Assembly: GCA_009801085.1 (NCBI GenBank)
Contig: VNWV01000005.1
Location: 2,108,001-2,172,000, forward strand
Direction: 5' to 3'
DNA: 64,000 nucleotides
Source: Lasiodiplodia sp. COLG20
Lineage: Eukaryota; Ascomycota; Dothideomycetes; Botryosphaeriales; Botryosphaeriaceae
Numbering within the stretch: the stretch's first letter is position 1; each line of letters starts with the position of its first letter. Below the pieces are notes generated by a model. That model saw nothing but the letters and a program-made list of their open reading frames with translations. It did not search any database and had not been told where the DNA came from. A program made the translations under genes and the position numbers. This document shows positions 23,376-34,800 of the stretch, piece by piece.

Positions 23376-25095
23376 TCAATTACCATTCGGGGGCGTCAAC
23401 AGCTCCTCCAGACTCCACTTGCGTAGAGCGCGGCAGACGAGTGGGGTGGTGTGGCCCGCGCGGAACATCTCGACGCCGGCCCAGGCGATCATGGCGGCAT
23501 TGTCGGTGCAGAGCTCGGGCGGGGGATAGACGAGCTTGACGTCCTGGAAGCCGCGGGCGGCGAGGAAGGTGCTCAGACTAGAAGGGAGGTTCCATGATTC
23601 TTAGCTCTTCTGGAAAGTCCAAGATATGAGAGAAAATATGGTTGGCGCGGCTTTCCATGCTCGCGGCCTACCGCCCTCGAGAAGCAACATCGGTGCTCGT
23701 TCGCTATTCCTGGCAATGGCCAGTGTTCATGTACGAAAATAGCTGCTTCGATCATTACAGCATTGGCGCATCACATGCAGATTAGGGGTGGCGGGATCAA
23801 CGCTGATATGCAAGTAGGAGAAAAAGAGGGGAAAGAACTTACACATGTCTCAAATATCGATTTGACGCAACGCCACCGCTGACGACAACGGGCATGGTCT
23901 TTGCCCGCTGCGGATCCCGCAGTGCAATGGCCTGGAGCGCCAGCAGGATGCGGCTGCCCAGGTGTTCGAATGCGACCCTCATGACCTCGCGCGCCATCAC
24001 TTTCCTCTCCTCCTCGTCAACGTCCTCAGGCTCGCGCCGGATCTTGCTCAGCTTACCGGCCTGCCGGTCCCATTGGAAAGACACGACCCTATCCACGGCG
24101 GTATGCAGGCCGGTGAAGCTCATGTCCATGGACATGGACCGCAGGCCGTTGGGCGACTCAGCGAGCGGCGGGCTGAACGCCCATCCCCATTTGCTAGGTC
24201 GCCTCGCGAGCTCCTCGCCCCTGTTCTTCGGCGGAGCATAGGCGTAGTCGCTGCTCCCGTTGGGGAAAGCGAAGCCCTCGAGCAGGCGGCCATACATGGT
24301 GTCGCCCGAGTTGTCGAGAAGCAACGGCGGCACGATCAGCCGAGCCACCTTGTCCAGGCAGTCGCCGATGGCACAGTCGGTAGTCGAGCCCAGCACGCGG
24401 TGCTTGGTCAACGACTCGGAGCTGATGACCAGCGTATGGCCGCCCGAAACCAGGACGGACAGGAAGGGGAACTCGGGCTCGGCAGGGGGCGCCGTCGTGG
24501 TGGTGCCTGAGCCAAACAGGCTGCTGATGTACGACTTCTTTTGCTCGTTGCCTTCTTGGCCCAGGGCGAACACGAGCCTCGGGGTCAGGGCGTGGGCGTG
24601 CATGTGGTGCACGCCGACGAGGGGGATGTTCCAAGCGACGGCAAGACCCTTGGCCGTGTCGAGGCCCGTGAAGAGATTGGCGCGCATGCCAGGCCCACGG
24701 GTAATGGAAATGAAGTCTGGGCGCTGGCGGTGCTCAACCTCGTGCGTGGCGGCGATCCTGTGCACAATTGACTGCGAGCAGTCGTCGTCGTCGTCCTGCC
24801 GTGGGAGGTGCGTGATGGCTTTCTGCACCAGGGCAGCGAGGTTTTCCTGGTGCGACTCCAGGGAGACGATCGGATGGACGCCTCTGTACTCGAGATTGTT
24901 CGCCGTGACCTTCTCGTGGAAGTGCAGCACGGCGTCGTGCGAGGCGCGCCATCTTCGCGGGCAGCCGTCCCGGGTCTCCAACACAGCGACGGACGTATCG
25001 TCGCATGAGGTCTCGATGGCGAGTGTGAGCAGGCCGCGCCGTTGGACGCGCAGCGGGCGGCTTGCGGCGCGCAGCCCGGAGCCCGCTCGCAGCAT
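23376..25095 (-). CDS. QRI7: Mitochondrial tRNA N6-threonylcarbamoyladenosine transferase Qri7
   Basis: Two exons (25095-23843, 23577-23376) give 484 aa. Qri7/OSGEPL transfers threonylcarbamoyl to A37 of ANN-decoding mitochondrial tRNAs. The N-terminus is rich in Arg and Ala (MLRAGSGLRAASRPLRVQRR), a likely mitochondrial presequence, followed directly by LAIETSCDDTSVAVL. Further motifs are the metal-binding HHMHAH, the SITRGPGMRANLFTGL loop, SGGHT, and the late VVSGGVASN and DNAAMIAWAG segments that complete the ASKHA nucleotide site. Extra acidic and Glu/Lys insertions between these motifs fit filamentous fungal copies. The intron of 265 nt is long. The gene diverges from the patatin-like gene with 266 bp between the ATGs. 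Confidence 0.93.
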
Positions 25096-25361
25096 ATCTC
25101 GCGAAGGTAGTGCAATAATGCGGTTGCGAGGCAGTGTGCGTGCATGCTTTTGCGGAGGGTCGTCCCTCGGTCCGGGGCGTCGCCCGAGCGTGCAGGAGCT
25201 TTGGTCATGCAGATGACGTTACACTCCCAACAACTGGAGGTTCAATCTCCTCCCATATGACTTCCGCCCGCAAAGCACAGGACAAGGGAGGCAGTTATAC
25301 ACAAAGCCCTCCGTCGAGCCCCCGCGACCGCGCCATGTGAGCCGTCCCCGAACTACACCCC
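25096..25361. promoter_or_regulatory. Short divergent promoter, QRI7 and patatin-like gene
   Basis: Only 266 bp separate the two start codons, so transcription start sites must be close or overlapping. No obvious TATA box is seen. The shared control is inferred from position. Confidence 0.5.
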
Positions 25362-28124
25362 ATGGCCGACATTCGCAAGTCCACCGACGGCCCCTCGCCG
25401 CTGTCTGCCGACGGCTTCGACTTCACCCAACTCCCCGACTACGACACCGACTTCGTCAATGAAGACGACTTCTCCCGCTTCGATCAGGCCCTGCGTGCCC
25501 CCGACCCGTCGCCCTCCTCCGACAACCTCTTCTCGCCCCAGACCCCCAAGCGATCTGCCTTCATCACCGCCCTCAATGATTGGCGGCCCGTACATCAGCG
25601 CGTGCGGAAGAAGAAGCGACGCCAGCCCCGCCGCGGCGTCGACGAGACTCGCGAGGGCTTTGTTTACAACCTGCTGAAATGGCCGCTGCTCTTCACCGTC
25701 TTTGGCTGGCTTTTCGTCCTCGGCGTCATGTATCTCCTGACGCGCGTGTATATCTGGCTGTACGAGCAGTGGATAACATGGCGTGGCACGCGTGAAAGAC
25801 TGCGTAAGAAACTGAACAGCACGGCAAACTACCAGGACTGGATCGCTGCTGCGAAGGAGCTGGACAACCACTTGGGCAACGAGAAGTGGAAGCAGACGGA
25901 CGAGTACGCCTACTACGATGCGAAGACTATCCGGAGGGTCAAGGATACATTAAGCAAGCTGCGCGCTCAGATTGAGCAAGAGAGCTCTACGGGAAAGGGA
26001 GATGAGCACGTCATCAATCAGCTTCGCGGTCTGTTGGAGGCTTGCGTCAAGAGCAATTTCGTCGGCTTCGAAAACCCCCACCTTTACAGCGAGTCCTATT
26101 ACGGCACGAAGCACCTGGTCCAGGAATACGTCGACGAGATTGAGAAATCGCTCGAGCTTCTCTCCAACACCAACGTACTGTCGTCCGAAGACAAGCGAAC
26201 CATGTTCAAACATCTATCCACAAACTTTGGTCGCACCGCGCTCTGTCTCTCTGGAGGTGCAACTTTCGCGTACTACCATTTCGGTGTGGCTAAGGCTCTG
26301 TTGGATGCGGGTCTACTACCAAATGTGATTACTGGCACGTCTGGTGGTGCGCTTGTCGCTGCACTCCTAGGTACGCGGACGGATGATGAACTGAAAGATC
26401 TGCTAGTTCCTGCGCTTGCAAACAAGATCACTGCATGTCATGATGACATGACCACTTGGTTCAAGAGATGGTACAAGACCGGCGCTCGTTTTGACAGTGT
26501 GGACTGGGCCCGCCGATGTGCTTGGTTCACTCGCGGCAGCCTCACATTCCGTGAGGCCTACGCCCGTACAGGCCGCATCCTGAACGTCTCTTGTGTGCCG
26601 TCGGATCCGCACTCCCCAACCATTTTGGCAAACTACCACACCTCTCCCGACTGTGTAATCTGGTCCGCGGTCCTCGCATCTGCCGCGGTCCCTGGTATCC
26701 TCAACCCTGTAGTTCTGATGAAGAAGAACCCCGACGGCACCGTTGAACCCTACAGCTTTGGCCACAAGTGGAAAGACGGTAGCTTGCGTACCGACATCCC
26801 GCTCAAGGCGCTCAACCTACACTTCAACGTTCGCTTCAGCATAGTTAGTCAGGTCAACCCGCATGTGAACCTTTTCTTCTTCAGCTCGCGAGGATCTGTT
26901 GGACGGCCTGTCACGCATCGCCGTGGACGCGGATGGAGAGGCGGCTACCTTGGTTCTGCTATTGAGCAGTATCTCAAGCTTGATCTTACAAAGTGGCTGA
27001 AGGTTCTACGGCATCTCGAACTACTGCCGCGTCCTCTGGGTCAAGACTGGAGTGCCATCTGGCTCCAACGCTTCAGTGGCACGATCACCATCTGGCCCAA
27101 GTCCATCCCCAGCGACTTCTACTACATCCTCACCGATCCTACGCCCCAGCGCCTGGCTCGCATGATCCACGTCGGTCAACAATCCGCCTTCCCGAAACTG
27201 AAGTTCATCGCCAATCGCATGAAAATCGAGCGCCTGGTCGAGCAGGGCCGCCACTCCGCGCGTCCCGCCCGACCCGGCCTGGCCTCCATCCTCTCTGAAG
27301 AAGACCTCAAGGGCCTCCTCCGCGAGGCTCAACGCAACGGCGGCAGTGTTGCTCCACCGCCCGCCCTTACCGCAGGAACTCACTCCGGGCCTCCGTCCGA
27401 GAGCGACTCCTCATCGAGCGAAGCTTCGACACCAGAACGCAAGAAGAAACCCGCACTGCATCTCGGCGCGAGCATCGACTCCGCCCTTGACGATGCCAAG
27501 TCTCCGAGGGACACCAGCAGCCGCGAAGCTGCTAGCCCATCATTCTCCAAGCGCCTTTCGGGCTGGTGGTCGTCATTGCAGCACAAGGCACCCGACACAC
27601 CGCGCGCCGCGGCTCTGCAGCGCAACGCCCGTCTGCGTGGCCACGGACCGTACACCACCGGCTCAGGCCAGCGTCCCGGCAGCATGTTCGAGCTACGGCC
27701 GCCCCGCGAGTTCGTCGAGGATGAGATCTACCGCCACCCGCCGAGCCCGCTGCTTCAACAGCATCACGCCGACCAGGAGCAGCAGCACCCGTCGTCGCAA
27801 TACGCTCACCTCAAAGATGACTCCCCGGCTTTCGCACGTAGGGGCAGCGGCGCGCGCGAGATTTTTAGGCAGAGCAGGGTTTTCATCGACGATTCGGAGG
27901 AGGAAGGCGTTGCGGAGGGTCCTGGTGAATGGGGTGCTGGTGGGATGGAGGAGCCGGATATGGAAAGAGAGGAAGATGCTGTGCAAAAGTTTTTGGGAAC
28001 GGATGATGAGGGTGTGGGACAGTCCAGCAGCAGTGAAGATGCCGATGAGAGCAGTGAGGGTGAGGATACGTCGTTAAGATGGAGAGGTGCAAGGCGGCAG
28101 AGTCGGGGAACGTTCGTTGGTTGA
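25362..28124 (+). CDS. Patatin-like phospholipase / triacylglycerol lipase
   Basis: A single open frame of 920 aa. Residues about 107-126 (WPLLFTVFGWLFVLGVMYLL) form a hydrophobic membrane or lipid-droplet hairpin segment. The patatin domain starts near residue 290 with LCLSGGATFAYYHFGV (the oxyanion Gly-rich motif). It has the nucleophile GTSGG with Ser at about 327 and the DG of the Ser-Asp dyad at about 472 (KWKDGSLRTD). The architecture, with a DUF3336-type region before the patatin fold, matches the fungal Tgl3/4/5-like lipases that hydrolyse stored triacylglycerol or lysophospholipids. The last 300 residues are disordered, Ser-rich then acidic, and may carry regulation. Which Tgl member it matches is not decidable by eye. 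Confidence 0.9.
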   Translation: MADIRKSTDGPSPLSADGFDFTQLPDYDTDFVNEDDFSRFDQALRAPDPSPSSDNLFSPQTPKRSAFITALNDWRPVHQRVRKKKRRQPRRGVDETREGFVYNLLKWPLLFTVFGWLFVLGVMYLLTRVYIWLYEQWITWRGTRERLRKKLNSTANYQDWIAAAKELDNHLGNEKWKQTDEYAYYDAKTIRRVKDTLSKLRAQIEQESSTGKGDEHVINQLRGLLEACVKSNFVGFENPHLYSESYYGTKHLVQEYVDEIEKSLELLSNTNVLSSEDKRTMFKHLSTNFGRTALCLSGGATFAYYHFGVAKALLDAGLLPNVITGTSGGALVAALLGTRTDDELKDLLVPALANKITACHDDMTTWFKRWYKTGARFDSVDWARRCAWFTRGSLTFREAYARTGRILNVSCVPSDPHSPTILANYHTSPDCVIWSAVLASAAVPGILNPVVLMKKNPDGTVEPYSFGHKWKDGSLRTDIPLKALNLHFNVRFSIVSQVNPHVNLFFFSSRGSVGRPVTHRRGRGWRGGYLGSAIEQYLKLDLTKWLKVLRHLELLPRPLGQDWSAIWLQRFSGTITIWPKSIPSDFYYILTDPTPQRLARMIHVGQQSAFPKLKFIANRMKIERLVEQGRHSARPARPGLASILSEEDLKGLLREAQRNGGSVAPPPALTAGTHSGPPSESDSSSSEASTPERKKKPALHLGASIDSALDDAKSPRDTSSREAASPSFSKRLSGWWSSLQHKAPDTPRAAALQRNARLRGHGPYTTGSGQRPGSMFELRPPREFVEDEIYRHPPSPLLQQHHADQEQQHPSSQYAHLKDDSPAFARRGSGAREIFRQSRVFIDDSEEEGVAEGPGEWGAGGMEEPDMEREEDAVQKFLGTDDEGVGQSSSSEDADESSEGEDTSLRWRGARRQSRGTFVG

Positions 28125-29677
28125 TTAGCGTAGGGTGGCATTTTAGGTCTTTCTTTTGAAACTGTATTCCGGGAGGATGAGTGCTGAAGAGGCGTTCAAT
28201 TTGCGGCAAGGTAGAGATAGTCCATGTTGTTCTTTTTTTTTTTCCTTTTTGGTACTCTGGTTTTGGGCGGGAAGAATTGTCGTCGTCGTTCTCTTATAGC
28301 GCTGGAAAAAATGTCTGCGAACTCAGTACAGTCTGCCTAAAGTATCCATCTTCCGATGGTGTGTATTAGTAGAGTACTCAGTATTTTCTCAAGATGTGTC
28401 AAAAGAGGGACAAAAGAGGGGGAAAACAAGAAATCTATCATAAGAGTAACTACAAGTAAAAGTTTCTGTATTCGCTTTTAGGATATGTGATTTCTCACCG
28501 ACGCTCTTCCACATTCGTGAGAAGGGAAACCGCGGCTTCTTCTTTTCTTTCTTTTTTTTTTTTAAAAAAAAAAGAGAAAGTTATCCAGTCATCAAGATCT
28601 CGAGCTATGATAATTTAAGGGGAAGACAGTTAGATTTATCTAAACAATTATCCCTATGCTGCCATTGTTGATCCAAGTTTTAATGCTCCTCCCATTGCGT
28701 TGAAGTATTTAAGCAGGGGTGTTCTTGAGGGCCACATTTTGCGCCTAGAATGCTAATGGTAGACGCGGTGCTAAAGTTATGCATGATAGAGTTGATTTAG
28801 GGGAACGGAGCTATCTATACTACGTTATTTTAGTATTATCTTTAAATGGTACTCCTGGAGGTCTTCTTAGTATACCCGCCGTGGATAGCTTTTTTTCTGG
28901 TACTCTCTCATATTAATTTCCCCCTTCATCATGTGTCGGACAAGCTTGATTTATATTAAATATTTGGGAAATCTCACCGGTATGCTCGCCACGACGGCGC
29001 TAAAGAAAAATGTTGCCTGTATTAGTATTAGTGAAAATATTAGCTGAATGTCTCTCAAGCTATTATATTGGAGCTGAAAGTGGAAATATGGTGATATAAT
29101 CTTACATTTAAAATTTGAAACTGAAAAGAGCTTTATGGGAGATGGCATGTAAAGGATATTTCATCCCCATAAAAGCCTCGAGAAGATGAGGGTTTCGTTT
29201 AGAGAAATTGAAATGTATTAAGATGTTTATCGACTCAGCGACTTATCACAAGGAATAGTTTACCTCTTCGTCCTACGATAGTAGCGCTCCTTGCGGAATT
29301 CTGAGTCTTGCAGGGGTACGATTTCGTTTACTTGCGAATTTTCTTATAACTTATACCTAATTGCAGTAATAGATGGTTTAGTGTTTAGCACCAGCGAAGT
29401 CATTAATTTCGTGCAAATGTTCGCGTTCGTCACAAATAAAACCCTGAATTGGCCCGAGACCGAAATAGAAGAGAGAGCCGCCGATAACATGAAATGAAGG
29501 AGAAAACTCCAAGGGAAGGAGGTAGAGCGCCTAGAGAAGCAGGCATCGGCCGAGGTTCATCCGGCCGTGCGCTCGACGCGGGACAGGAGCTCTGGCGTGG
29601 CTGCCAACACCGTGCATGCGCTCTCCGCAAAACAGTCGCCTGCCAACCCATCGATCAACGCCGCTCTCTTACTCAGG
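28125..29677. other. AT-rich gene-free island
   Basis: From about 28380 to 29480 the composition is strikingly more AT-rich than the surroundings and stop codons fill all frames. A T12A10 palindromic tract sits at 28552-28573. No protein-like frame or intact transposon end was found. A degenerated, possibly RIP-mutated, repeat relic is an inference. Confidence 0.55.
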
Positions 29678-30460
29678 ATGAGCGCACCCAACGATCGGTT
29701 TGGACCCCGCTACAGCTCTTGGCTCGTACTTTCCCGCTAACTCCCCTCCACAGGTGGCGGCGCCAATCGCCCCAGCGCAACCAGCGCCCGCACCAGGCGC
29801 ATTCACGCGACCGCTCCATCGGGGGTAGTGGCTACAACACCCCGACCGCCAAGCAGGACGCCGATCGATCGAGCTACTCCGGCAATGTCTGGGGCCAAAA
29901 GGGCGCCCAAAGGCAGGCCCAAGCAAACAGGCAGTCGGCTCCGCCCGCCGCTACGCAGCAAGGGTATCAGGAGCAGGAGCACAGGCCCGTGAACGGGTTC
30001 AACACGAAGGAGGCCAAAGACACCATGAGGAAGTGTACGTATCCCTTGGCGGGCAGCCTCCGTGGCGCCACAGCTTCAATGGCTCCCCGATTCTGCTGCC
30101 ATAGAGCTTCAGGGGTGACCTATTACAAGTAGCGGCTGTGCTGACGAGTAACGAATATAGGGTATCAAGAGGCCAACACGGTGGGCTCTGGTGAGTGAAG
30201 TTGCTTTGGATGGACGTGATTGAGGGGACGTGCTAACGTGCCGGACTGCTGCAGATGGAAAGTCTCCGCTCTACAAGCCACAGGGCGACGTGGCAGCCCG
30301 TAGTGCAGGCCCGTGGGGTAGCAAACGTACGTGACCACCGAAGCCGAAGCCATCGAAATGTCGGCTGACAAGACTAGCGAACACAATGGCGAATGGACAG
30401 GATTTCTGGGTGCAGCTGCGGAAGCAGATGTCCGCGCTGGAGACCGGCAAGTCCACTTGA
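29678..30460 (+). CDS. Small conserved fungal protein of unknown function
   Basis: The secure part is spliced from about 29790: a Gln/Arg/Gly-rich segment with RSSYSGNVWGQKG and KEAKDTMRKW, then YQEANTVGSDGKSPLYKPQG, then AGPWGSKPNTMANGQDFW and VQLRKQMSALETGKST before TGA at 30458. Three downstream introns have GTACGT or GTGAGT donors and join in frame. The 5' exon is uncertain: the ATG at 29678 (MSAPNDRFGPRY) could join after an intron ending near 29787. The product would be about 160 aa. The PWGSKP-MANGQDFW tail resembles a short C-terminal motif of uncharacterised Pezizomycotina proteins; no function is known to me. Confidence 0.62.
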
Positions 30461-30932
30461 GAACGACACACAACTGTACAGCTGCTTGGCTGGCGGAGCA
30501 TAGCGGGCGTTTGGATCATAGCGGGAGGAGCACGGCGTTGGCATGGGTGCCGCATTTCTCAGGCCCGCATTTGGTTTATTGGGTGCGCGCGAGACCATGA
30601 CCGTGGGACTTTTGGGTACTTGTCTCTCCCAGCCATGTTTGCTGCTGAGGCTTTCCGCCGTCCAGATACCCGACGACACCGGACCGGCGTCTCCCTCTGT
30701 ATGTAGCGCAATGATACCACGAGACGGCAGCTGCACGGACTGAATGGCGTTGCCGAACAGAATAAAATTCAAAATTAAGCATCGGAGAAAAATTTATTGC
30801 CCGCGGAGCTTAAAACTGCCGCCATCAAAACGTCGTGGTGGGGCCGACGCTTGTCGTCATGGCGGGCAGCACGCGTGTCAGTCACATCCTCCGGCGCGCG
30901 CGCGTCGTGATCTCCACCACGCACGCGAGAAA
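30461..30932. other. Intergenic, promoter of the CMD-like gene
   Basis: About 470 bp between two plus-strand genes. Frames here lack protein character. It presumably holds a 3' UTR followed by the promoter of the next gene. Confidence 0.45.
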
Positions 30933-31837
30933 ATGAGCCCCATCGGCCTGCACCCCGTTCTGACGCCAGCATTACTTCATTCACTGCGCGCTCATCCCCA
31001 GCTGCCCAAGCACGTGTGGTACTATGTGGCTGGTGTGACCCTGTCCGCTCTGAACAGGCCCGATCAAGTCCCCGCAGTCCTCACCTTCGTGCTCGAAAAC
31101 GGCGCCGATGCCAGCTCTCCAGCCATTCCGGAAAAAGGTCAGGGGGAGGACCAACTCTACGTCGTGCGGCGGATGAGAGAGGGTCTGCTCAAATCCGCTG
31201 CCATCGTCGGCGTGCCGAAGGTATGAGGAAAGGTATCGTCCCACACCGTGCGGCCCGGAGGGCGTAGCTTTAACGCGCCGCCAGGTTATCAACGCGATCC
31301 TAGCGCTTAAAAAGGTCACGCCCGAGCATTTGCTCGACGACTCAGACGCGCCGTCGCCCTCTGGAAGGGCGGCAGAGATCTACGACACGCCGGCCCCTGT
31401 CGTCTTGGAGCGCGGTCAGACCTTCTTCGAGCGTCTGTATGGCAAGGTTTCGAGACGTGTGATGGGTCAGATGGACCGCTCTGGCACAGGAGACCTTGGG
31501 CTTACGGCGCGGTTGATGTACGGCTACATCCTGAGCAACGAGAGGGTGCTGGACGCGAAGGATACCAGCTTCGTGGCAATGGCTGGCCTGATACCGCAGG
31601 ACGTGCGTATAGTGAAATTTCCCCACAACGCAAAGCGGGTGCTGACGTCTTGGCGGGCAGGTGAATCCGCAGTTGAAAGGGCATCTTCGGGGAGCTCTCA
31701 ACAACGGGGCCACGATCGATGAAATCAAGGCAGTGCGGGAGATCGTGATCAGCATCTGCGAGGCGGCAGGGATGAAGAGACTCGATAGCGATGCGGTTGG
31801 CGGGTGGGGTTGGCGCGAACAGATCGCGGACGTGTAG
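30933..31837 (+). CDS. Carboxymuconolactone-decarboxylase / AhpD-like protein
   Basis: Three exons (30933-31220, 31285-31602, 31661-31837) give 260 aa. The helical core fits the CMD/AhpD superfamily: HVWYYVAGVTLSALNRPDQV near the N-terminus, ILALKKVTPEH, then NPQLKGHLRGALNNGATIDE and IKAVREIVISICEAAG near the C-terminus (the HLRGALNNGAT part is typical of CMD repeats). The CxxC of peroxidase-active AhpD proteins is absent; only an isolated Cys is near ISICEAAG. That argues for a non-peroxidase member similar to the mitochondrial or peroxisomal uncharacterised fungal group. The reaction is unknown. Confidence 0.8.
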
Positions 31838-34800
31838 CTTGATGAAAGCTCATTCCTTTTGCGGAGCCTTCGCAAGACCAGCCCGCTCCGGGCAGGAGGG
31901 AGGGCGATCTTGCGCACGTTGTTCCCATCACGACGCTTTGGAGTCTGATCGTCATCGGCACACAGCACCATCACATCCCTGGATTGTCTCGTTTTCCCGA
32001 TGCTCTCATCTCCAGAAGTGACGCGATCCGCCGACTCGACTATTGCGTCGTACAGCTTACGGCCACGAGTCGCCGTCTCGTGCCTGGTGCCTGGGGTTCG
32101 ACTACTGCTGCGGAGGGCCGTGACGCACCATGTCATCAATCGCTCGCGCTCGTCTCCGATTGGCAGGCATTGGATATTGTAGTAATGCTGACCGTGTCAC
32201 GCACTTACGGTTGTAGTCGCACACAGCGACCAAGTTCCGAGGCGATCTCTCGCTTGCCCGTTTGCCTCCTTTCCCATGGCACCGACAGCGGACCACCTTC
32301 CCTTCTGATGCGATTGAGTAACGATGCTAGGGCCGGCAGCATGCTGGCGCAGGGAGGCCACGATGCGATTCGGCCGAGCAAAGTCCTGCTCACATGCCGG
32401 CGGCCCACTATCTTCACGGACGGCAGACGGGCGTGCGGCGACGATGGGGAGCGGAAGCAAGGGGACAGGCAACCATCACGTGCATGATCCGCACGCACGC
32501 CAAACTCAAAGCGGACCCAGGAGCCATCTGGTCGGAAGCGGGTGCTTGCGTCAGACAGGAAAATCACCCAGCAGTCCGGCCCTCCGCCCGCGCATCCGCA
32601 TGCCTCGCAGCCTCCTTTGCTCCCTGTCCTCGCCCACCACTTATCTCGTCCCAGCCAGCCATCCGCGACCCGGCTGCGGGAGGCCTGCCGCTTCGCTGCG
32701 CGCGAGACGTCGGCTCGCAGATAGGAGCGGGCTCGCCGATCCTGAACTGGCGATTGTCGCTGTATCGGGAGCAGATTCGCGAACGAGGTGCCGCTTCGAG
32801 CACAGGCCGCATGGACAAGTCGCCAAATCCCGATTGCTGCACCGTCTTGGGCGAAGGATGGGGGGGCAGGGGTGCTGAGAGAGGGGCTTCCGCCGTGCCA
32901 ACTCATCCGTCGACCAGGACGATTTGGCAACCGACATACGATGCTCAGATCGCAGCTAGCGCGACGAGCCGCGCGGACAGGGACGAAGCCGCGGGCAACG
33001 AGATGGGGGTGGCGCTCGAAACTTGGCATGACAATCGTCAATCATCCCATCCATCAATCAATGCATGCGGCAGCAATCTGGTGGTTTAATCAATCTTGCT
33101 TTTGGCCTCTGCTCCCGGCTTCCAGTTTCCAGCATCCGCGTGGACCCTGCGGCCAGCCGTGCGGGCGGGTGCAGAGACGGGCTCGCTGAGCTCAATTTGT
33201 GCCCGCAGAAGCAAGCACAGCGAGTGAGACATGCATGGAGAAGCACAGGGAATCTGGCAGCAATTTGACACGATGATTTTAGCAATCCCACGGCTGGCGC
33301 CGGCGGGGAAGCCTATCAAAAGAGGCACTGCCGCGGTCCTCGAAGAGCACATCAGCCCACCGCGCACGCGTTCACGGCGTGAAGCGCAGACAAAACAGCC
33401 CACGTCTGCTTTCGCATGGCTCGAGGCGTCTGGCTTCTCGACCGCAGCGGCGCCAGGACTTCCTTGCAACCGAACAGCCACAAGCCAGACCCGAGCGGCT
33501 GGAGGGTGGCCGTGTAGGCGGGTTCTCCCATTAGCCTCTGGATCTAGCTGCGGAGACGCCGTTACCCATGGCACGCTTGGGAGATTTGGCAGGCCCGATG
33601 CAGCACTGGCGGTGCGGGGATGCGCCGAAGCGCTGTAGGCGAAGCCGATCACCTTTCCGCATTGGGCGCGCGGCGGACGAGGATCCTGGTGGCTGGTGGC
33701 AGGGCCAGCAAGCGGCGCGAGTCAGAAGTGGGCGCAGATCCGTAGCGCCCTGCCACGGCCTCTCCGAGCCCGCGGGTGGTTCCCGACAGACGGCCGCTTT
33801 GCGGCTTCGCGGCTTCTCCCCTCCACTCACTGCTGCGCCGCACACACTCCTGCTGCCAACGCAACCCACGTCAAAAAATTTTGCTTGTGATATCACACGC
33901 TAGGGTCTATCCGCCAACACGGCCTGCAGTGCCGTCCGACCGCTGTCCGGAACCCCGTGCCCTTTTTTTTTTCCTGGCCTCCGTCGGTCGGTCCCGCAGC
34001 CGCTGGTTGCGGTCGCTCGGCGCATGTCTTTGATCGGCGGCTCTCGGCAGGCGGCGTCTGCCATCTCCGCACACACCCGTTACTCTGGACCGTAGGACAG
34101 GACTCGCGCGTGCCCTGGCAAGTGCCGCATCTGCAAAAACTCTCCATGCGGAGGTTAGGAGAAGCATTCGCCGAGGACCACTGCATGCCACGCCTGTGGC
34201 TGCCGCAAGCAACAATTCCTCTGCCCTCGTGGCTTCGGCATCGCGCAACAACGACTACTGCCGTGCACTCCAGGCGCCGTCTACCTCTACAGGGGCAAGC
34301 GAGATGGCGAGATGGACTTTGGTGAAGACGAGACTCATTCCGAAGGCAGACCAGCTCAGACCATCCCCGCACTTCTAGACAAGACGCTCGTCCTGCGGGA
34401 TGCCTGGAGCATGCCGTACATGGGGGTGGTCTCGTAGGCCTCGAACTATCAGTTCATGCCAAGTGACCCCGGCCCTCCAGTCACTCACCACCAGCGCCTG
34501 GAGAATGCCGCGGAGCGTCCCAGGCGGCATGGCAATGGTGCGACGTGCGGATACTATCAACCGTTTTGCCCCCCGCCACGTACCAAGCCGGGCTCCGATC
34601 GAACAGGAGCGGCAGATGGACGGCGAAAGGATGATCGGAAAGAGGGGGGGGTGGCTGTCAGAAGAGCCGCATCCAAGCACCCTCCAGCAGAAAGCCAAGC
34701 CGATGAGCTACCACTCCGGTGGTGCGCAGGGCGTGCGGTAGGGCAGCGCTACATGGCGCCGGACAAGTGGTTCTTTACAAAGGCAGATTGGCAGATTCCA

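Noticed and set aside
24194..25216. Large frames on both strands over the Qri7 gene
   Set aside because: They are shadows of the well-supported Qri7 frame, which has all family motifs.
31342..32139. 265-codon minus-strand frame
   Set aside because: Much of it is the shadow of the CMD-like exons on the plus strand, and the rest has random composition.
32205..33041. 278-codon minus-strand frame in the 5.6-kb gap
   Set aside because: Composition is Arg/Ser/Pro-rich and typical of random frames in GC-rich DNA. It overlaps other frames of similar length and has no domain or conserved motif.
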